From an uncultured Sphaerochaeta sp. (GTDB taxonomy: Bacteria; Spirochaetota; Spirochaetia; Sphaerochaetales; Sphaerochaetaceae), in contig NZ_OY762555.1 in the NCBI RefSeq assembly GCF_963666015.1, forward strand, positions 62,001-126,000: a stretch of DNA of 64,000 nt. Direction: 5' to 3'. The translations under genes and the position numbers were made by a program. How positions within the stretch are numbered: the stretch's first letter is position 1; every line of letters starts with the position of its first letter. Below the pieces are notes generated by a model. The model ran no database searches. It was not told the origin of the DNA and saw nothing but the letters and a program-made list of their open reading frames with translations. This document shows positions 32,829 through 42,600 of this stretch, piece by piece.

Positions 32829-32845
32829 TACCATATTTTATGGTA
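32829..32845. promoter_or_regulatory. Palindrome in the hydrogenase leader
   Basis: TACCATA-TTT-TATGGTA is a perfect inverted repeat about 26 bp downstream of the -10 box and 38 bp before the SD. It does not resemble the Rex site TTGTGA-6-TCACAA. It is a candidate operator for an unknown regulator. Confidence 0.5.
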
Positions 32846-32894
32846 TTTGCAATACAAAGGGTGTGCCCCGTGTTTTTTTCCCAAGGAGGTCCTC

Positions 32895-33389
32895 ATGCAT
32901 GATCGAGCGAACGAGATCGCGACGATTGTTTCTCAGCATAGAGAGCGACATGGTGCGCTTCTCTCCATACTGGAAGCAGTTCAGCGTACGAATGAGCACA
33001 ACTATCTTCCCAAACAAGAACTGGTAATGGTAGCCAAAGAGCTGGGAGTCCCTCTCTCCCAAGTCTATTCGGTTGTCACCTTCTATGCTTTCTTCAATCT
33101 GAAAGCACAAGGAGAACATGTAATTACCGTTTGCCGTGGAACAGCATGCCATACAAGAGGCTCCAAGCCCTTGCTTGACAAGGTGTTGCATATGCTTGGC
33201 GTTGAGCTTGATGAAGATGGGATGGCTACCACCCCTGACTATCGTTTTACCGTCCATACCGTGGCTTGTTTTGGGCAGTGTGCGCTTGCTCCGGTCATTG
33301 CAATCGATGGAGTGATTCACTCCATGGTAACCGAAGAAAAACTCACTACCATGATCGAAGCCCTCTCGGCACAGAAGGAGGGAGCATGA
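32895..33389 (+). CDS. hydC: NuoE/HydC-like [2Fe-2S] subunit of the hydrogenase
   Basis: 164 residues. A helical N-terminus is followed by a thioredoxin-like domain holding one [2Fe-2S] cluster with Cys in VCRGTACHTRG and ACFGQCALAP, as in NuoE and HydC. It transfers electrons within the trimeric NAD(P)-linked hydrogenase. The ATG at 32895 has AAGGAGG five bases upstream. It is the first gene of the hydCBA-like operon, and its stop overlaps the next start (ATGA). Confidence 0.92.
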   Translation: MHDRANEIATIVSQHRERHGALLSILEAVQRTNEHNYLPKQELVMVAKELGVPLSQVYSVVTFYAFFNLKAQGEHVITVCRGTACHTRGSKPLLDKVLHMLGVELDEDGMATTPDYRFTVHTVACFGQCALAPVIAIDGVIHSMVTEEKLTTMIEALSAQKEGA

Positions 33390-36300
33390 GCAGTATATTG
33401 GAACGTTTAGACAATGAAGGAAGAAAGACCCTCTATCCAGAAATTCCTGCTATTGCAGTTGGAATGGGTACCTGTGGCATAGGAAGTGGGGCTGATGTGC
33501 TCTTTGACGCATTCTTGGCTCTCCAGAAGAAACAGAAAGATGCTTTCATGCTTCGCTCTGTCGGTTGTTTTGGTTGTTGCAGCGAAGAGCCTCTGGTACT
33601 GTTGTATAACCCTGGGAAACCGATGGTACTCCTGCATAACGTCGGAGAAGCAGACTGTGCCCCGATAGTACGCGCTCTGCTCGATGGTACCTACTATACA
33701 GAGAAGGCCTTCTGCAAGATAAGCAGATGGGACCATCATCTCTCTACATATGAATATGGAGATGATTATCCTGAACTTCTTGAATGGAATGAAATACCGT
33801 TCTTCCATCCACAAGTAAAACTGGTGTTGCGTGATGCTGGCATTATCGACCCAACCAACATCGCTGAGTATGTTGCTGTTGGTGGATACAGAGCACTTGA
33901 GAAAGCGCTCTTTACCATGAACAGGGAAAGTGTACTTGGGGAAGTCAAGTCATCAAAGCTCAGGGGACGGGGAGGGGCTGGGTTCCCTACCGGTCTGAAG
34001 TGGGAGTTGATGAAAAAGGAAGAGTCAGAGAAGAAGTACTTGATCTGCAACGCAGATGAAGGGGACCCTGGCGCATACATGAATCGTAATGAGATGGAGA
34101 GTGATCCTCATATGCTCCTTGAGGGCATGTTGATCGCTGCCTACGTGACAGGGGCAGATGAGGGGATCATCTACGTTCGCGCAGAGTACCCCTTGGCCGT
34201 GGAACGGCTAAGCAGTGCAATCCAGGATGCCTATGCCAATAATCTGTTGGGAGACGATATCCTCGGAGCAAATATGCGCTTTAATCTGCAGGTTGTGGAA
34301 GGTGCTGGGGCCTTTGTCTGTGGAGAGGAAACAGCATTGATCGCTTCCCTGGAAGGGAGAGCTGGACGACCTCGCTCTAAACCACCATTCCCCAGCCAGA
34401 AGGGTTATCTTGGGTATCCAACCACCATCAACAATCTGGAGACCTGGTGCAATATTCCTCTCATCATTGGGAAGGGTAGTGACTGGTTTATGAGATACGG
34501 TATTCCTTCCTCACCCGGAACGAAAGTATTTTCCTTGGTAGGAAAAGTCAAGCATACCGGGCTGGTCGAACTTCCCTTGGGAGAGAAGCTGACAACCTTG
34601 GTGTATGAGGCAGGTGGGGGATCTGTTTCAAAAACGAAACGTATCAAAGCTGTACAGAGTGGAGGCCCTTCAGGAGGGTGTATTCCCTCCCAGCTCTTTG
34701 ATAAGAGTATTGACTATGAGAGCTTGGCAGCCCTAGGTTCCATCATGGGCTCTGGAGGTATGGTTGTCATGGACAATGACAACTGTATGGTGGACTCAGC
34801 ACGCTATTTTGTTGAATTCACCACAAAGGAGTCATGCGGTAACTGTACCCCTTGCAGGGAAGGCCTTTCACAAGTGCTTTCCATCCTGGACAGAATTACC
34901 AAAGGAGAAGGAAAGAGAGAGGACCTGCAGATGTTGGAGACCTTGGGGGCTCATATCAGTGACACAGCAATGTGTGGACTTGGTCAATCTGCTACCAATC
35001 CTGTGTTGACAACACTACGCTATTTTCCTGAGGAATATGAAAGCCATATTTTAAGAAAGCGTTGTACAGCCGGAACATGTGAAGCGTTGGTAGATGAGCT
35101 TTGTTCCAACTCCTGTCCACTTTCCATGCGGATTCCCACCTATATTGCCCTGCTCAGGGAGAATCGATTGGTGGAGGCCTTTACCTCCACCTTGGAAGAC
35201 AATCCCCTGCCTGGAACTCTGGGAAGAATATGCCACTTCCACTGCCAGATGCGCTGTAGAAGAGATACGTTGGACGCTCCTGTCCACCAGGGTGAACTGC
35301 ATCGATACCTTGCAGATACGCTCTACAAGATGGGCAACGAGCAGGAAGTATACCAAGAGATGGTTGCGAAGATTCCTGCATCAACTGGGAAAAAGATCGG
35401 AATTGTAGGTGCAGGCCCCGCTGGTTTGAGTGCAGCCTTCTACCTTGTTCGTCTTGGGCATGAGGTGACCATCTACGATGAGCATAGTGAAGCAGGTGGT
35501 GTGCTTCGCTATGGCATACCAAGCTATAGACTGCCAAGAGAAGTGCTTGCAAAGGAGTTGGAGCTCTTTGAGCAACTTCCCATTACCTTTGCTTTCAACA
35601 CGCGCCTCGGTAAGGACATGTGGCTCTCTGATCTTAAGGGCAACTATGATGAAGTCATTCTTGCTCTTGGCTCTTATCATCACGCAACTTTACAACTCGA
35701 TGGTGCTGATAAGGGTCAGGTGGTGCAAGGTACCGACGTCCTCAACGCACTTGCTGAAGGTGAGGTACCAGAAGTTGGAGAGCGTGTCGTTATCATCGGA
35801 GGCGGTAATGTTGCCATCGATGTTGCCAGGTCTCTCTGGAGAATGGGGGTGGAGGTAACCATTGCCTATAGGAGGGACAAGGAGGATATGCCGGCCAATG
35901 AGAGTGAAATTGAGGAGGCCTTCAGTGAAGGTATCCCCTGCATCTTCAATGTTGCACCTAAAAAGGTTGCCAGAGACAAGAAGGGCAGACTCGAAGCTCT
36001 TGAGGTGGAGGAGCTGGAGATAGGTGAATATGACCTCAGCGGGAGAAAAATCCGTCGTGGAACCGGCTCCATTCGCTCCCTCTCGTGTGACACGGTCATC
36101 GTAGCAATAGGGGAGCGTGTTGATACAGAGCTCCTCGAAAAAGAGAATCTTGCAGTCTCCAAACGAGGCCATCTGGAGGTAAAGCCATACTTGTATGAGA
36201 CCAACCAAGAGCATGTCTGGGCGATCGGGGATGTCATCAACGGACCTTCCACTGCAGCGGAGGCGATGGGGCAAGGCAAGGAAGTTGCCCGCTTGATCGA

Positions 36301-36541
36301 CTTGAGGTTGAGTGGGAAAGACCGGTTTGCACAGCTTTTCGCCACCTTCAGGTATGATCAGACAGTGGGGAAGACCCTGTATGAGGGAAAAGCCATCAAC
36401 GCCGAAAAACTCCCTATTGCTGCAAGAAGTGGTTCCTTTGAAGAGGTGAACAAGGGCTATACCGGTCGTCAGGCAAGAATGGAGGCAGGAAGATGTCTCA
36501 GGTGCGATGTCAAGTGTGAACAGGAGGTGCTCTATGGATAG
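33386..36541 (+). CDS. hydB: HydB/NuoF subunit fused to an NfnB/GltD-like NAD(P)H oxidoreductase
   Basis: 1,051 residues in one frame. Residues 20-105: thioredoxin-like [2Fe-2S] domain (GMGTCGIGSG, VGCFGCCSE). Residues 140-480: NuoF FMN/NADH domain (GRGGAGFPTGLKWE about 192, CNADEGDPGAYMNR) and SLBB. About 484: [4Fe-4S] CGNCTPCREG. Normal HydB then ends in two ferredoxin clusters. Here, from about 557, comes a GltD/NfnB module: Cys region CSNSCPLSMRIPTYI and NPLPGTLGRICHFHC, FAD loop GIVGAGPAGLSAAF (about 671), NAD(P) loop VVIIGGGNVAIDVARS (about 801), GDVINGPSTAAEA and a final CLRCDVKC. The enzyme could therefore use two pyridine-nucleotide sites with H2 and ferredoxin. It overlaps both neighbours, so the three genes are one unit. 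Confidence 0.92.
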   Translation: MSSILERLDNEGRKTLYPEIPAIAVGMGTCGIGSGADVLFDAFLALQKKQKDAFMLRSVGCFGCCSEEPLVLLYNPGKPMVLLHNVGEADCAPIVRALLDGTYYTEKAFCKISRWDHHLSTYEYGDDYPELLEWNEIPFFHPQVKLVLRDAGIIDPTNIAEYVAVGGYRALEKALFTMNRESVLGEVKSSKLRGRGGAGFPTGLKWELMKKEESEKKYLICNADEGDPGAYMNRNEMESDPHMLLEGMLIAAYVTGADEGIIYVRAEYPLAVERLSSAIQDAYANNLLGDDILGANMRFNLQVVEGAGAFVCGEETALIASLEGRAGRPRSKPPFPSQKGYLGYPTTINNLETWCNIPLIIGKGSDWFMRYGIPSSPGTKVFSLVGKVKHTGLVELPLGEKLTTLVYEAGGGSVSKTKRIKAVQSGGPSGGCIPSQLFDKSIDYESLAALGSIMGSGGMVVMDNDNCMVDSARYFVEFTTKESCGNCTPCREGLSQVLSILDRITKGEGKREDLQMLETLGAHISDTAMCGLGQSATNPVLTTLRYFPEEYESHILRKRCTAGTCEALVDELCSNSCPLSMRIPTYIALLRENRLVEAFTSTLEDNPLPGTLGRICHFHCQMRCRRDTLDAPVHQGELHRYLADTLYKMGNEQEVYQEMVAKIPASTGKKIGIVGAGPAGLSAAFYLVRLGHEVTIYDEHSEAGGVLRYGIPSYRLPREVLAKELELFEQLPITFAFNTRLGKDMWLSDLKGNYDEVILALGSYHHATLQLDGADKGQVVQGTDVLNALAEGEVPEVGERVVIIGGGNVAIDVARSLWRMGVEVTIAYRRDKEDMPANESEIEEAFSEGIPCIFNVAPKKVARDKKGRLEALEVEELEIGEYDLSGRKIRRGTGSIRSLSCDTVIVAIGERVDTELLEKENLAVSKRGHLEVKPYLYETNQEHVWAIGDVINGPSTAAEAMGQGKEVARLIDLRLSGKDRFAQLFATFRYDQTVGKTLYEGKAINAEKLPIAARSGSFEEVNKGYTGRQARMEAGRCLRCDVKCEQEVLYG

Positions 36542-38315
36542 GAAGATGATCACACTCTCCGTTGACGGGAAAACAGTCACGGTCCCAGAAGGAACAAGAA
36601 TCCTGGATGCATGCAAAGTTGCAGGAATCAAGGTTCCTTCTCTCTGCTATCTGGAGGATGTCTCTGCACACGGGTCCTGCGGCATCTGTGTGGTCGAAAT
36701 TGAGGGTTTCAGACGTCTGGTCCGTTCATGCCTCCATACCGTCCAGCAGGATATGGTCATCCATACACACACCGACCGTGTCATGCGTGCAAGGAAGCTG
36801 AATCTTGAGTTGTTGCTAGCCAATCATCCATTGCTTTGTACCAATTGTGAGAGAAACCTCAACTGCGAGTTGCAATCCCTTGCCTTGCAACTGGGAGTGA
36901 GAGAGTCACGATTCGAGAGGACGAAAAAATCGATACTCCCGATTGACTCATCTTCCTCCGCAATTGTACGTGACCCAAATGCTTGTATTCTCTGTAATCG
37001 TTGTGTCGAGGTATGTGCAAAAGTACAAGAGGTGCATGCAATTGAAATGATGGGGCGGGGACTCCGTACGACTGTATCAACTTTCTTTGATGAAGGACTG
37101 GCTTCCTCGGTCTGTACCAATTGCGGGCAGTGCTCCCTTGTCTGTCCAACCGGTGCCATCACTGAGAGGAGCCATGAGAGGGAAGTGTTCGATGCGATCG
37201 CTGATCCAAACCTTGTTGTGTTGGTGCAGACCGCCCCGGCTATTCGGGTAGGACTTGGAGAGGCAATGGGCTTGGGTGAAGGTTCCCTAGTGACGGGGAA
37301 GATGGTCAGTGCTCTGAGGACACTCGGCTTTGACCGCGTTTTTGACACCCAGTTCAGTGCTGATCTTACCATCATGGAAGAGTCTCATGAGTTGATACAC
37401 CGCATGACCAATGGTGGTACGCTCCCCATGATCACCAGCTGTTCTCCTGGGTGGATCAAGTTCATTGAAACCTTCTATCCTGAACAACTCGACCATCTCT
37501 CATCCTGTAAGTCGCCACAACAGATGTTCGGCTCCATTGCCAAGACCTATTACGCTGAGCAAGCTGGAATAGATCCCAGGAATATACGGGTGGTCTCGGT
37601 CATGCCCTGTACTGCCAAGAAGTATGAGGCAGGCAGAAGTGAGATTGACAGTGCCTTCTCCTACTGGCGGGAAAAGGGTTCCTTCTCAGAGGAGGAGTAC
37701 TTCTGTGATGTTGATTATGTGCTGACCACACGGGAACTGGCAAGGATGCTGAAACGGATTGGGATTGATTTCGCCCATCTGGAAGAGGGCAAGTTCGATG
37801 ATCCCCTTGGACAGTCCACAGGATCGGCAGTACTGTTTGGTGCTACAGGTGGTGTGATGGAAGCAGCGCTCAGAACTGCATATGAGACCATCACAAAGAC
37901 TACCTTAGAGGAGTTGGAGTTTGAACAGATCCGCATCGGTGAAGGTATCAGGGAGGCAACCATCATGATTGGGGAAACCCCGCTGAAGGTTGCAGTTGCC
38001 AATACCCTGGCAAATGCTCGCGTCCTCCTGGACCAGATCCAGGAAGGTAAGAGTCCCTACGCGTTCATAGAAGTGATGACCTGTCCTGATGGATGTCTGG
38101 GGGGAGGAGGGCAGCCGATTCCATCGACCAAGGAGATCAGGAGAAAGCGAGCCATGTCTATCTATGAGGAAGACCGTGGCATGCCGATACGCAAATCCCA
38201 TGAGAATCCGTCCATCCAGGTACTCTATACCTCATTCCTAGAGCAGCCTCTGGGTCATCTGAGTCACCAGCTGTTACATACCACGTATGTAAAGCGTGGT
38301 GCCTATCCAGAATGA
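36534..38315 (+). CDS. hydA: [FeFe] hydrogenase catalytic subunit
   Basis: About 593 residues. N-terminal [2Fe-2S] domain (Cys in SLCYLEDVSAHGSCGICVVE), a His-Cys [4Fe-4S] (HPLLCTNCERNLNCE), two ferredoxin clusters (CILCNRCVEVC, CTNCGQCSLVCP) and the H-cluster motifs: TSCSPGW (about 300), VMPCTAKKYEAGR (about 357) and EVMTCPDGCLGGGGQP (about 516). It reduces protons or oxidises H2 in the cytoplasm. The first motif is usually TSCCPxW; here the second Cys is Ser. The ATG at 36534 overlaps the HydB stop, with CAGGAGG upstream. Maturases HydEFG are not in this window. Confidence 0.95.
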   Translation: MDRKMITLSVDGKTVTVPEGTRILDACKVAGIKVPSLCYLEDVSAHGSCGICVVEIEGFRRLVRSCLHTVQQDMVIHTHTDRVMRARKLNLELLLANHPLLCTNCERNLNCELQSLALQLGVRESRFERTKKSILPIDSSSSAIVRDPNACILCNRCVEVCAKVQEVHAIEMMGRGLRTTVSTFFDEGLASSVCTNCGQCSLVCPTGAITERSHEREVFDAIADPNLVVLVQTAPAIRVGLGEAMGLGEGSLVTGKMVSALRTLGFDRVFDTQFSADLTIMEESHELIHRMTNGGTLPMITSCSPGWIKFIETFYPEQLDHLSSCKSPQQMFGSIAKTYYAEQAGIDPRNIRVVSVMPCTAKKYEAGRSEIDSAFSYWREKGSFSEEEYFCDVDYVLTTRELARMLKRIGIDFAHLEEGKFDDPLGQSTGSAVLFGATGGVMEAALRTAYETITKTTLEELEFEQIRIGEGIREATIMIGETPLKVAVANTLANARVLLDQIQEGKSPYAFIEVMTCPDGCLGGGGQPIPSTKEIRRKRAMSIYEEDRGMPIRKSHENPSIQVLYTSFLEQPLGHLSHQLLHTTYVKRGAYPE

Positions 38316-38336
38316 TTCTCAGGTTGCAGTATCTTT

Positions 38337-38362
38337 GGAGGGGGGGCATCTGCCCCCCCTCC
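38337..38362 (+). other. Very GC-rich perfect hairpin after hydA
   Basis: GGAGGGGGGGCA (38337-38348) pairs with TGCCCCCCCTCC (38351-38362) around a two-base gap, 22 bp after the hydA stop. No T-run follows, so it is not a standard terminator. It may stabilise the 3' end of the hyd transcript or pause RNA polymerase. Confidence 0.6.
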
Positions 38363-38412
38363 CTACGTACAAACCCTGCAACTATGGTATACTGCGCTCA
38401 ATGGAGGGCGGA

Positions 38413-39630
38413 ATGAGAATTCTCGCATGTGCAGACATTCATTTGGGGCGAAAACCGGAGCTTGCACAATCCGGGCACGCTGCTTGGGATGCGATCATCC
38501 ACAAAGCGATTGAGCTTGCCGTGGATGTAGTGGTATTATCTGGTGATGTCGTGGAACATGAGAGAACCTGGCTATCCGTCTATGGTCCACTCCTTTCTGG
38601 GTTGGAAGCACTCAAGAATGCAGGAATACAGGTTGTCGGGGTAGGGGGAAACCATGACTGGTCCGTCTTTCCCCGGTTGGCCGAAGAGAGTGATGCGATC
38701 AAGATCCTTGGTTTGAACGGAACATGGGAATCCCATGATATCGGGGATGTTCGGTTCATTGGTTGGTCATTTCCCAGTGCACATGAGGAACAATCCCCGC
38801 TAACCGATTTCGATACATCACTTGTTGATAATTCAAAGCTTTCCCTTGGTCTGTTGCATGCTGACTGGACTCAGCAGTACTCCAAATATGCTCCCATAGA
38901 CGAACATGCATTGTTGAAAACCGGTATTCCTCTCTGGATGCTTGGACATATCCATAGAGGAGGAAGACTGGGCACTTCCTCTGCCTACTATTGTGGCTCC
39001 CCCTTTGCTCTCGACGTGAGTGAAACAGGTGCACATGGAGCCTATCTTCTGGAAACCGAACAAGGTCGCACATGGAAGGATCCACTGTTCATTGCCCTCT
39101 GTCCGTATCGGTATGAACAATGTATAGTTGATGCTACCGGTATACAAGATATGGAATCACTTCGCTCTGCGGTTACCAGATCGGTACGCGCCTATATTGA
39201 CCAGATGCCATTCCATGGAACAGTTGCGGTACGTTTGGTGTTCACCGGGAACCTGCATGCTAATCTGGACTTGCAACAGGTCTTTTCCTTTGAAGGAAGG
39301 GAGATGGAACTCCTATTCCAGGACGAGGATATGGAGGTGCTGTTGTTGAACCGCAATGAAGATGCAACAGACCTGGAGGCAGATCTCGATCAACTGGTCA
39401 AGGGCAGCGGTCCGCAAGCCCTGCTTGCATCTATGCTTCTAGACAGCGATGCAATGCAGCAACTGGGTGTGTCCTATCAACGATTGGATACAGAGAGTTA
39501 CAATACCAGTGGGTTCAATCTTCTCAGGCAGACCTCCCTTACCCAGGAAGAGGCCGTCAAACGGGGAAAACGGGCAGTTCTTCAGTTGCTCAGGGCTATG
39601 GAATCCCAGAGGAGGGAGCATGAAGCATAA
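38413..39630 (+). CDS. SbcD/YhaO-like DNA repair exonuclease
   Basis: About 405 residues. The metallophosphoesterase motifs are in order: CADIHLG, VVLSGDVVEHE, VGGNHDW, LLHADW and LGHIHRGG, the two-metal site of Mre11/SbcD. The C-terminal part resembles YhaO. It probably cuts DNA ends or hairpins together with the ATPase encoded next. GGAGGG sets the ATG at 38413. It overlaps the next gene by 11 bp. Confidence 0.88.
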   Translation: MRILACADIHLGRKPELAQSGHAAWDAIIHKAIELAVDVVVLSGDVVEHERTWLSVYGPLLSGLEALKNAGIQVVGVGGNHDWSVFPRLAEESDAIKILGLNGTWESHDIGDVRFIGWSFPSAHEEQSPLTDFDTSLVDNSKLSLGLLHADWTQQYSKYAPIDEHALLKTGIPLWMLGHIHRGGRLGTSSAYYCGSPFALDVSETGAHGAYLLETEQGRTWKDPLFIALCPYRYEQCIVDATGIQDMESLRSAVTRSVRAYIDQMPFHGTVAVRLVFTGNLHANLDLQQVFSFEGREMELLFQDEDMEVLLLNRNEDATDLEADLDQLVKGSGPQALLASMLLDSDAMQQLGVSYQRLDTESYNTSGFNLLRQTSLTQEEAVKRGKRAVLQLLRAMESQRREHEA

Positions 39631-42600
39631 AAACTCGTACAGATTCACTCGTTTTACGCTTTCAAAGGCTCCTGGATTCCTTGTTCGATCCTTTGGGGAT
39701 CTTACCGCACTGCACCCTGGACTCAATATCCTTACCGGGGCGAATGGGGTTGGGAAGACGACCATAATCAAGGCCCTCTGGTCACTCCTGTTTACACCAG
39801 CCAAACATCCATCGCTGGAAGCAGACGCTGTATTGCAAAGAGGCGAGACAGAGTGGTTCCTCTCCCTCTCCTCTAACCGTCTGGAGCAGAAACGAATATC
39901 AGACGGGTTAATTACAACACTTCCTGGTAGAAACGACTCGTTTGCCGATGCATATTGGTTTCCCCTGCATGAACTCCTGACGAAGGAAGGTGTGGGTGAA
40001 GCCTTTCTGGAAGCCATACGCAAGGAAATGCAAGGTGGAGTTGATCTGGAGAGGGCAGTCCGGGAAGCCGGAGGCATTGAGGCCTTTTCCAGGAAGCGAC
40101 ACACACTGGTACAGGCACTGAAAGAAAAGCAACGGTTGGTGAGGGAACAGCAAACAAGAGTTCTTGAGAATCTGGATCTCCGGCAGAATATTTCCAAATT
40201 GCAGGAAACGCTCGAAGAGAGTGAGGGCCATACGGCAGAGAAAATCCGTCTGGAAACCTTGCTGGAGTATCTCTCCACGAAAGAGACCTATGAAGAGATC
40301 CTATCCCAGCAGAAATCGTTCCATCCTGTTCTGGGGCACATGACTGTCCATAGCCTATCAGAAGCGAGAACTCGAGAGCATGAGTGGGAAGCTGCAACTT
40401 CTGCAATGCAACAAGCAAGAGCTGTGGTCATGGAGACCCAAAGCCTACTTGATCAATGCAACGTGGATCAGGCGGTCCTTGACGATCCGCTCATGCCAAG
40501 ATTGATCGAGCAACGCAGTGATGCTTTGCAAGAGGCAAAAAGAGCGCTTGATGTAGCGAAAAATGAAGCCAAACGGGCTCAAGAGGCAAGAAGAACATGG
40601 GAGAATGCACACCGTTGGCTCATGGAAGATTCTCCCAATGAGCAGACCCTTGAAAAGATGGTCAAGCAGCTTAATACCCTTGCCTATACCTCAGAACCAA
40701 TACGATGCCAGCTAGCCAGCAGTGAATACATTGTACGTACTATAGGGGAAGAAGAACCCATAGCAGACGGCCTGCTTGAACGATTGTGGGATATAAAGAA
40801 CCAACTCACTGCCTTGGTAGTACTGGCTGCAAAGAGAGAATCACTGGAGCCAACAATTTCCCGTATAAAGCCTCCACTCATGGGTGTTTTCTCACTCATT
40901 TCTATAGCAATGGGTTCAATCCTTGGCCTTCTTTTCCATCCAGGATATTCCTTGATCGCCATCCCTCTCCTGGTATTGCTGTTCATTATCGCAGGGAGGA
41001 AAAGGGCGAATCCCCTTTTGGAGGAAGCAGAAAACCAGCTAAGTGGTGGTATTGGAAAGGTGAATACCCTGTTGGAAAAGTGTGGGCAGGCACCACTGGA
41101 TACCTCCACTGCTGCTGATATCTCCCGGGCTGTAGGACTGCTCTCAAGCAGTATTGCTTCGCTTCAGCAGAAGGACGCTGAGAATGTGAAAAGACGAATT
41201 GCCAGGAAGGCCTATGAAGAAGTGTTGAGCCAGTGGAATGCCTGGTTGCATCAGTGGGAGGATGTTGCCTCTGATCTCAAGCTATCTTCAGATCCCTCTT
41301 TGGAAGGTGCCCAGTTCTTCCATTTTGCTGAACACTTACAGGAGTGGGTTCATCTTCAGGCAGCTGAAAAGGGAGCCCTTGCCTTGCTTGGAGAGGCAGA
41401 GAACGCATATCGAGAAGTTTGCCGGGCGCTTCAGAAACTTTGTGGTACCAGTACTTCTGATGTTGTGGAGCTACTGAATATTGCTTCAACATTGGCCACC
41501 ACCATCAATGATGCTCGTAGCTTCACAAAACAGTACCAGAAGGAAACCCAGCATCTGGAGAACGCCATTATTCGGTTCCATGAAGCTGAAGAAGCAAGAA
41601 ATGCATATTATGCAGACCTTGGACTCAATGTTGGAGATATCCATACATTGGAGCGGCTCGATCCCCAGGTTGCAGAGTATCAGGGAAATGCCTCGAGATT
41701 GCAACTGGCTAAAACCAAGCTTGAGGGGTACTCACAGCCGATAGTTGATGAAGCAGAGCTTGGCAACGCCTCCTATTTCACTGTTCTACTGGAAGGGACA
41801 AATACACAATTGGAAAGGCGCAAGGAACAGGAGAAGACACTCTGGGAATGGGAGCGTACCTACCGAGAACTCTGTAATGACTCGAATCTGGAGAATGCCG
41901 AGCTGGAATGCCTGAAGGCAGAAGAGGCCTTGGAGGCTTTCCGGCAGGAAGAGGTTGCCCGGAGGATGGTGTATCAGCTCTATGAACAGACCAAGGAGCA
42001 GAGTGAACGTACCTATCAACCACAGGTTCTCAAGAAGGCAAGTATCTGGTTGCAACGGATTACCCAGAATCGTTATCAGTTCACGGTAGGCGATGCAGGC
42101 TTCCTAGCACAAGATACGGTAACCATGCGTCCCTATACATTGGACCAACTCTCCAGTGGTACACGCATCCAGCTCTTGTTCTCCCTAAGGATGGCATTTC
42201 TCGAGATGCTGGAGGGAGGTGGAGCATATCAGTTCCCTCTCTTCTTTGATGAGTTGATGGCAAACAGCGATGATGAACGTTCCCTCGCCATTGCCGAGAC
42301 AATCGTAGAAATTGCGAAAGAGCGGCAGGTATTCTACTGTACGGCCCAGCAGGATGAGGTACGGAAGCTTGAACAGGTGGCAAACGGGGATTGCCTGCTT
42401 ATTGATCTGGAGGATGAGCAGAGAGAGTACCGAATCTTGCAACACCCTTTCCAGGAAGTACCAACTGAAAGAACCTCCCTTCCCCCATTCAATGAGGATT
42501 ATCTCGCTTATGCGGCAGCCTGCAAGGTATCCAGACCTGATCTATGGGACCCCCTGGGGAGCCTGTCCAGCTGGTATCTCTGTACCACCAGCAAGGAATT

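Noticed and set aside
32829..32845. Rex-binding site upstream of the hydrogenase operon
   Set aside because: The palindrome does not fit TTGTGA-6-TCACAA.
35690..36631. 313-codon minus-strand frame opposite the HydB fusion
   Set aside because: The plus-strand protein has unmistakable FAD and NAD(P) motifs; the antisense translation shows none.
38337..38362. Intrinsic terminator after hydA
   Set aside because: The stem is strong but no T-run follows, so it is listed only as a hairpin.
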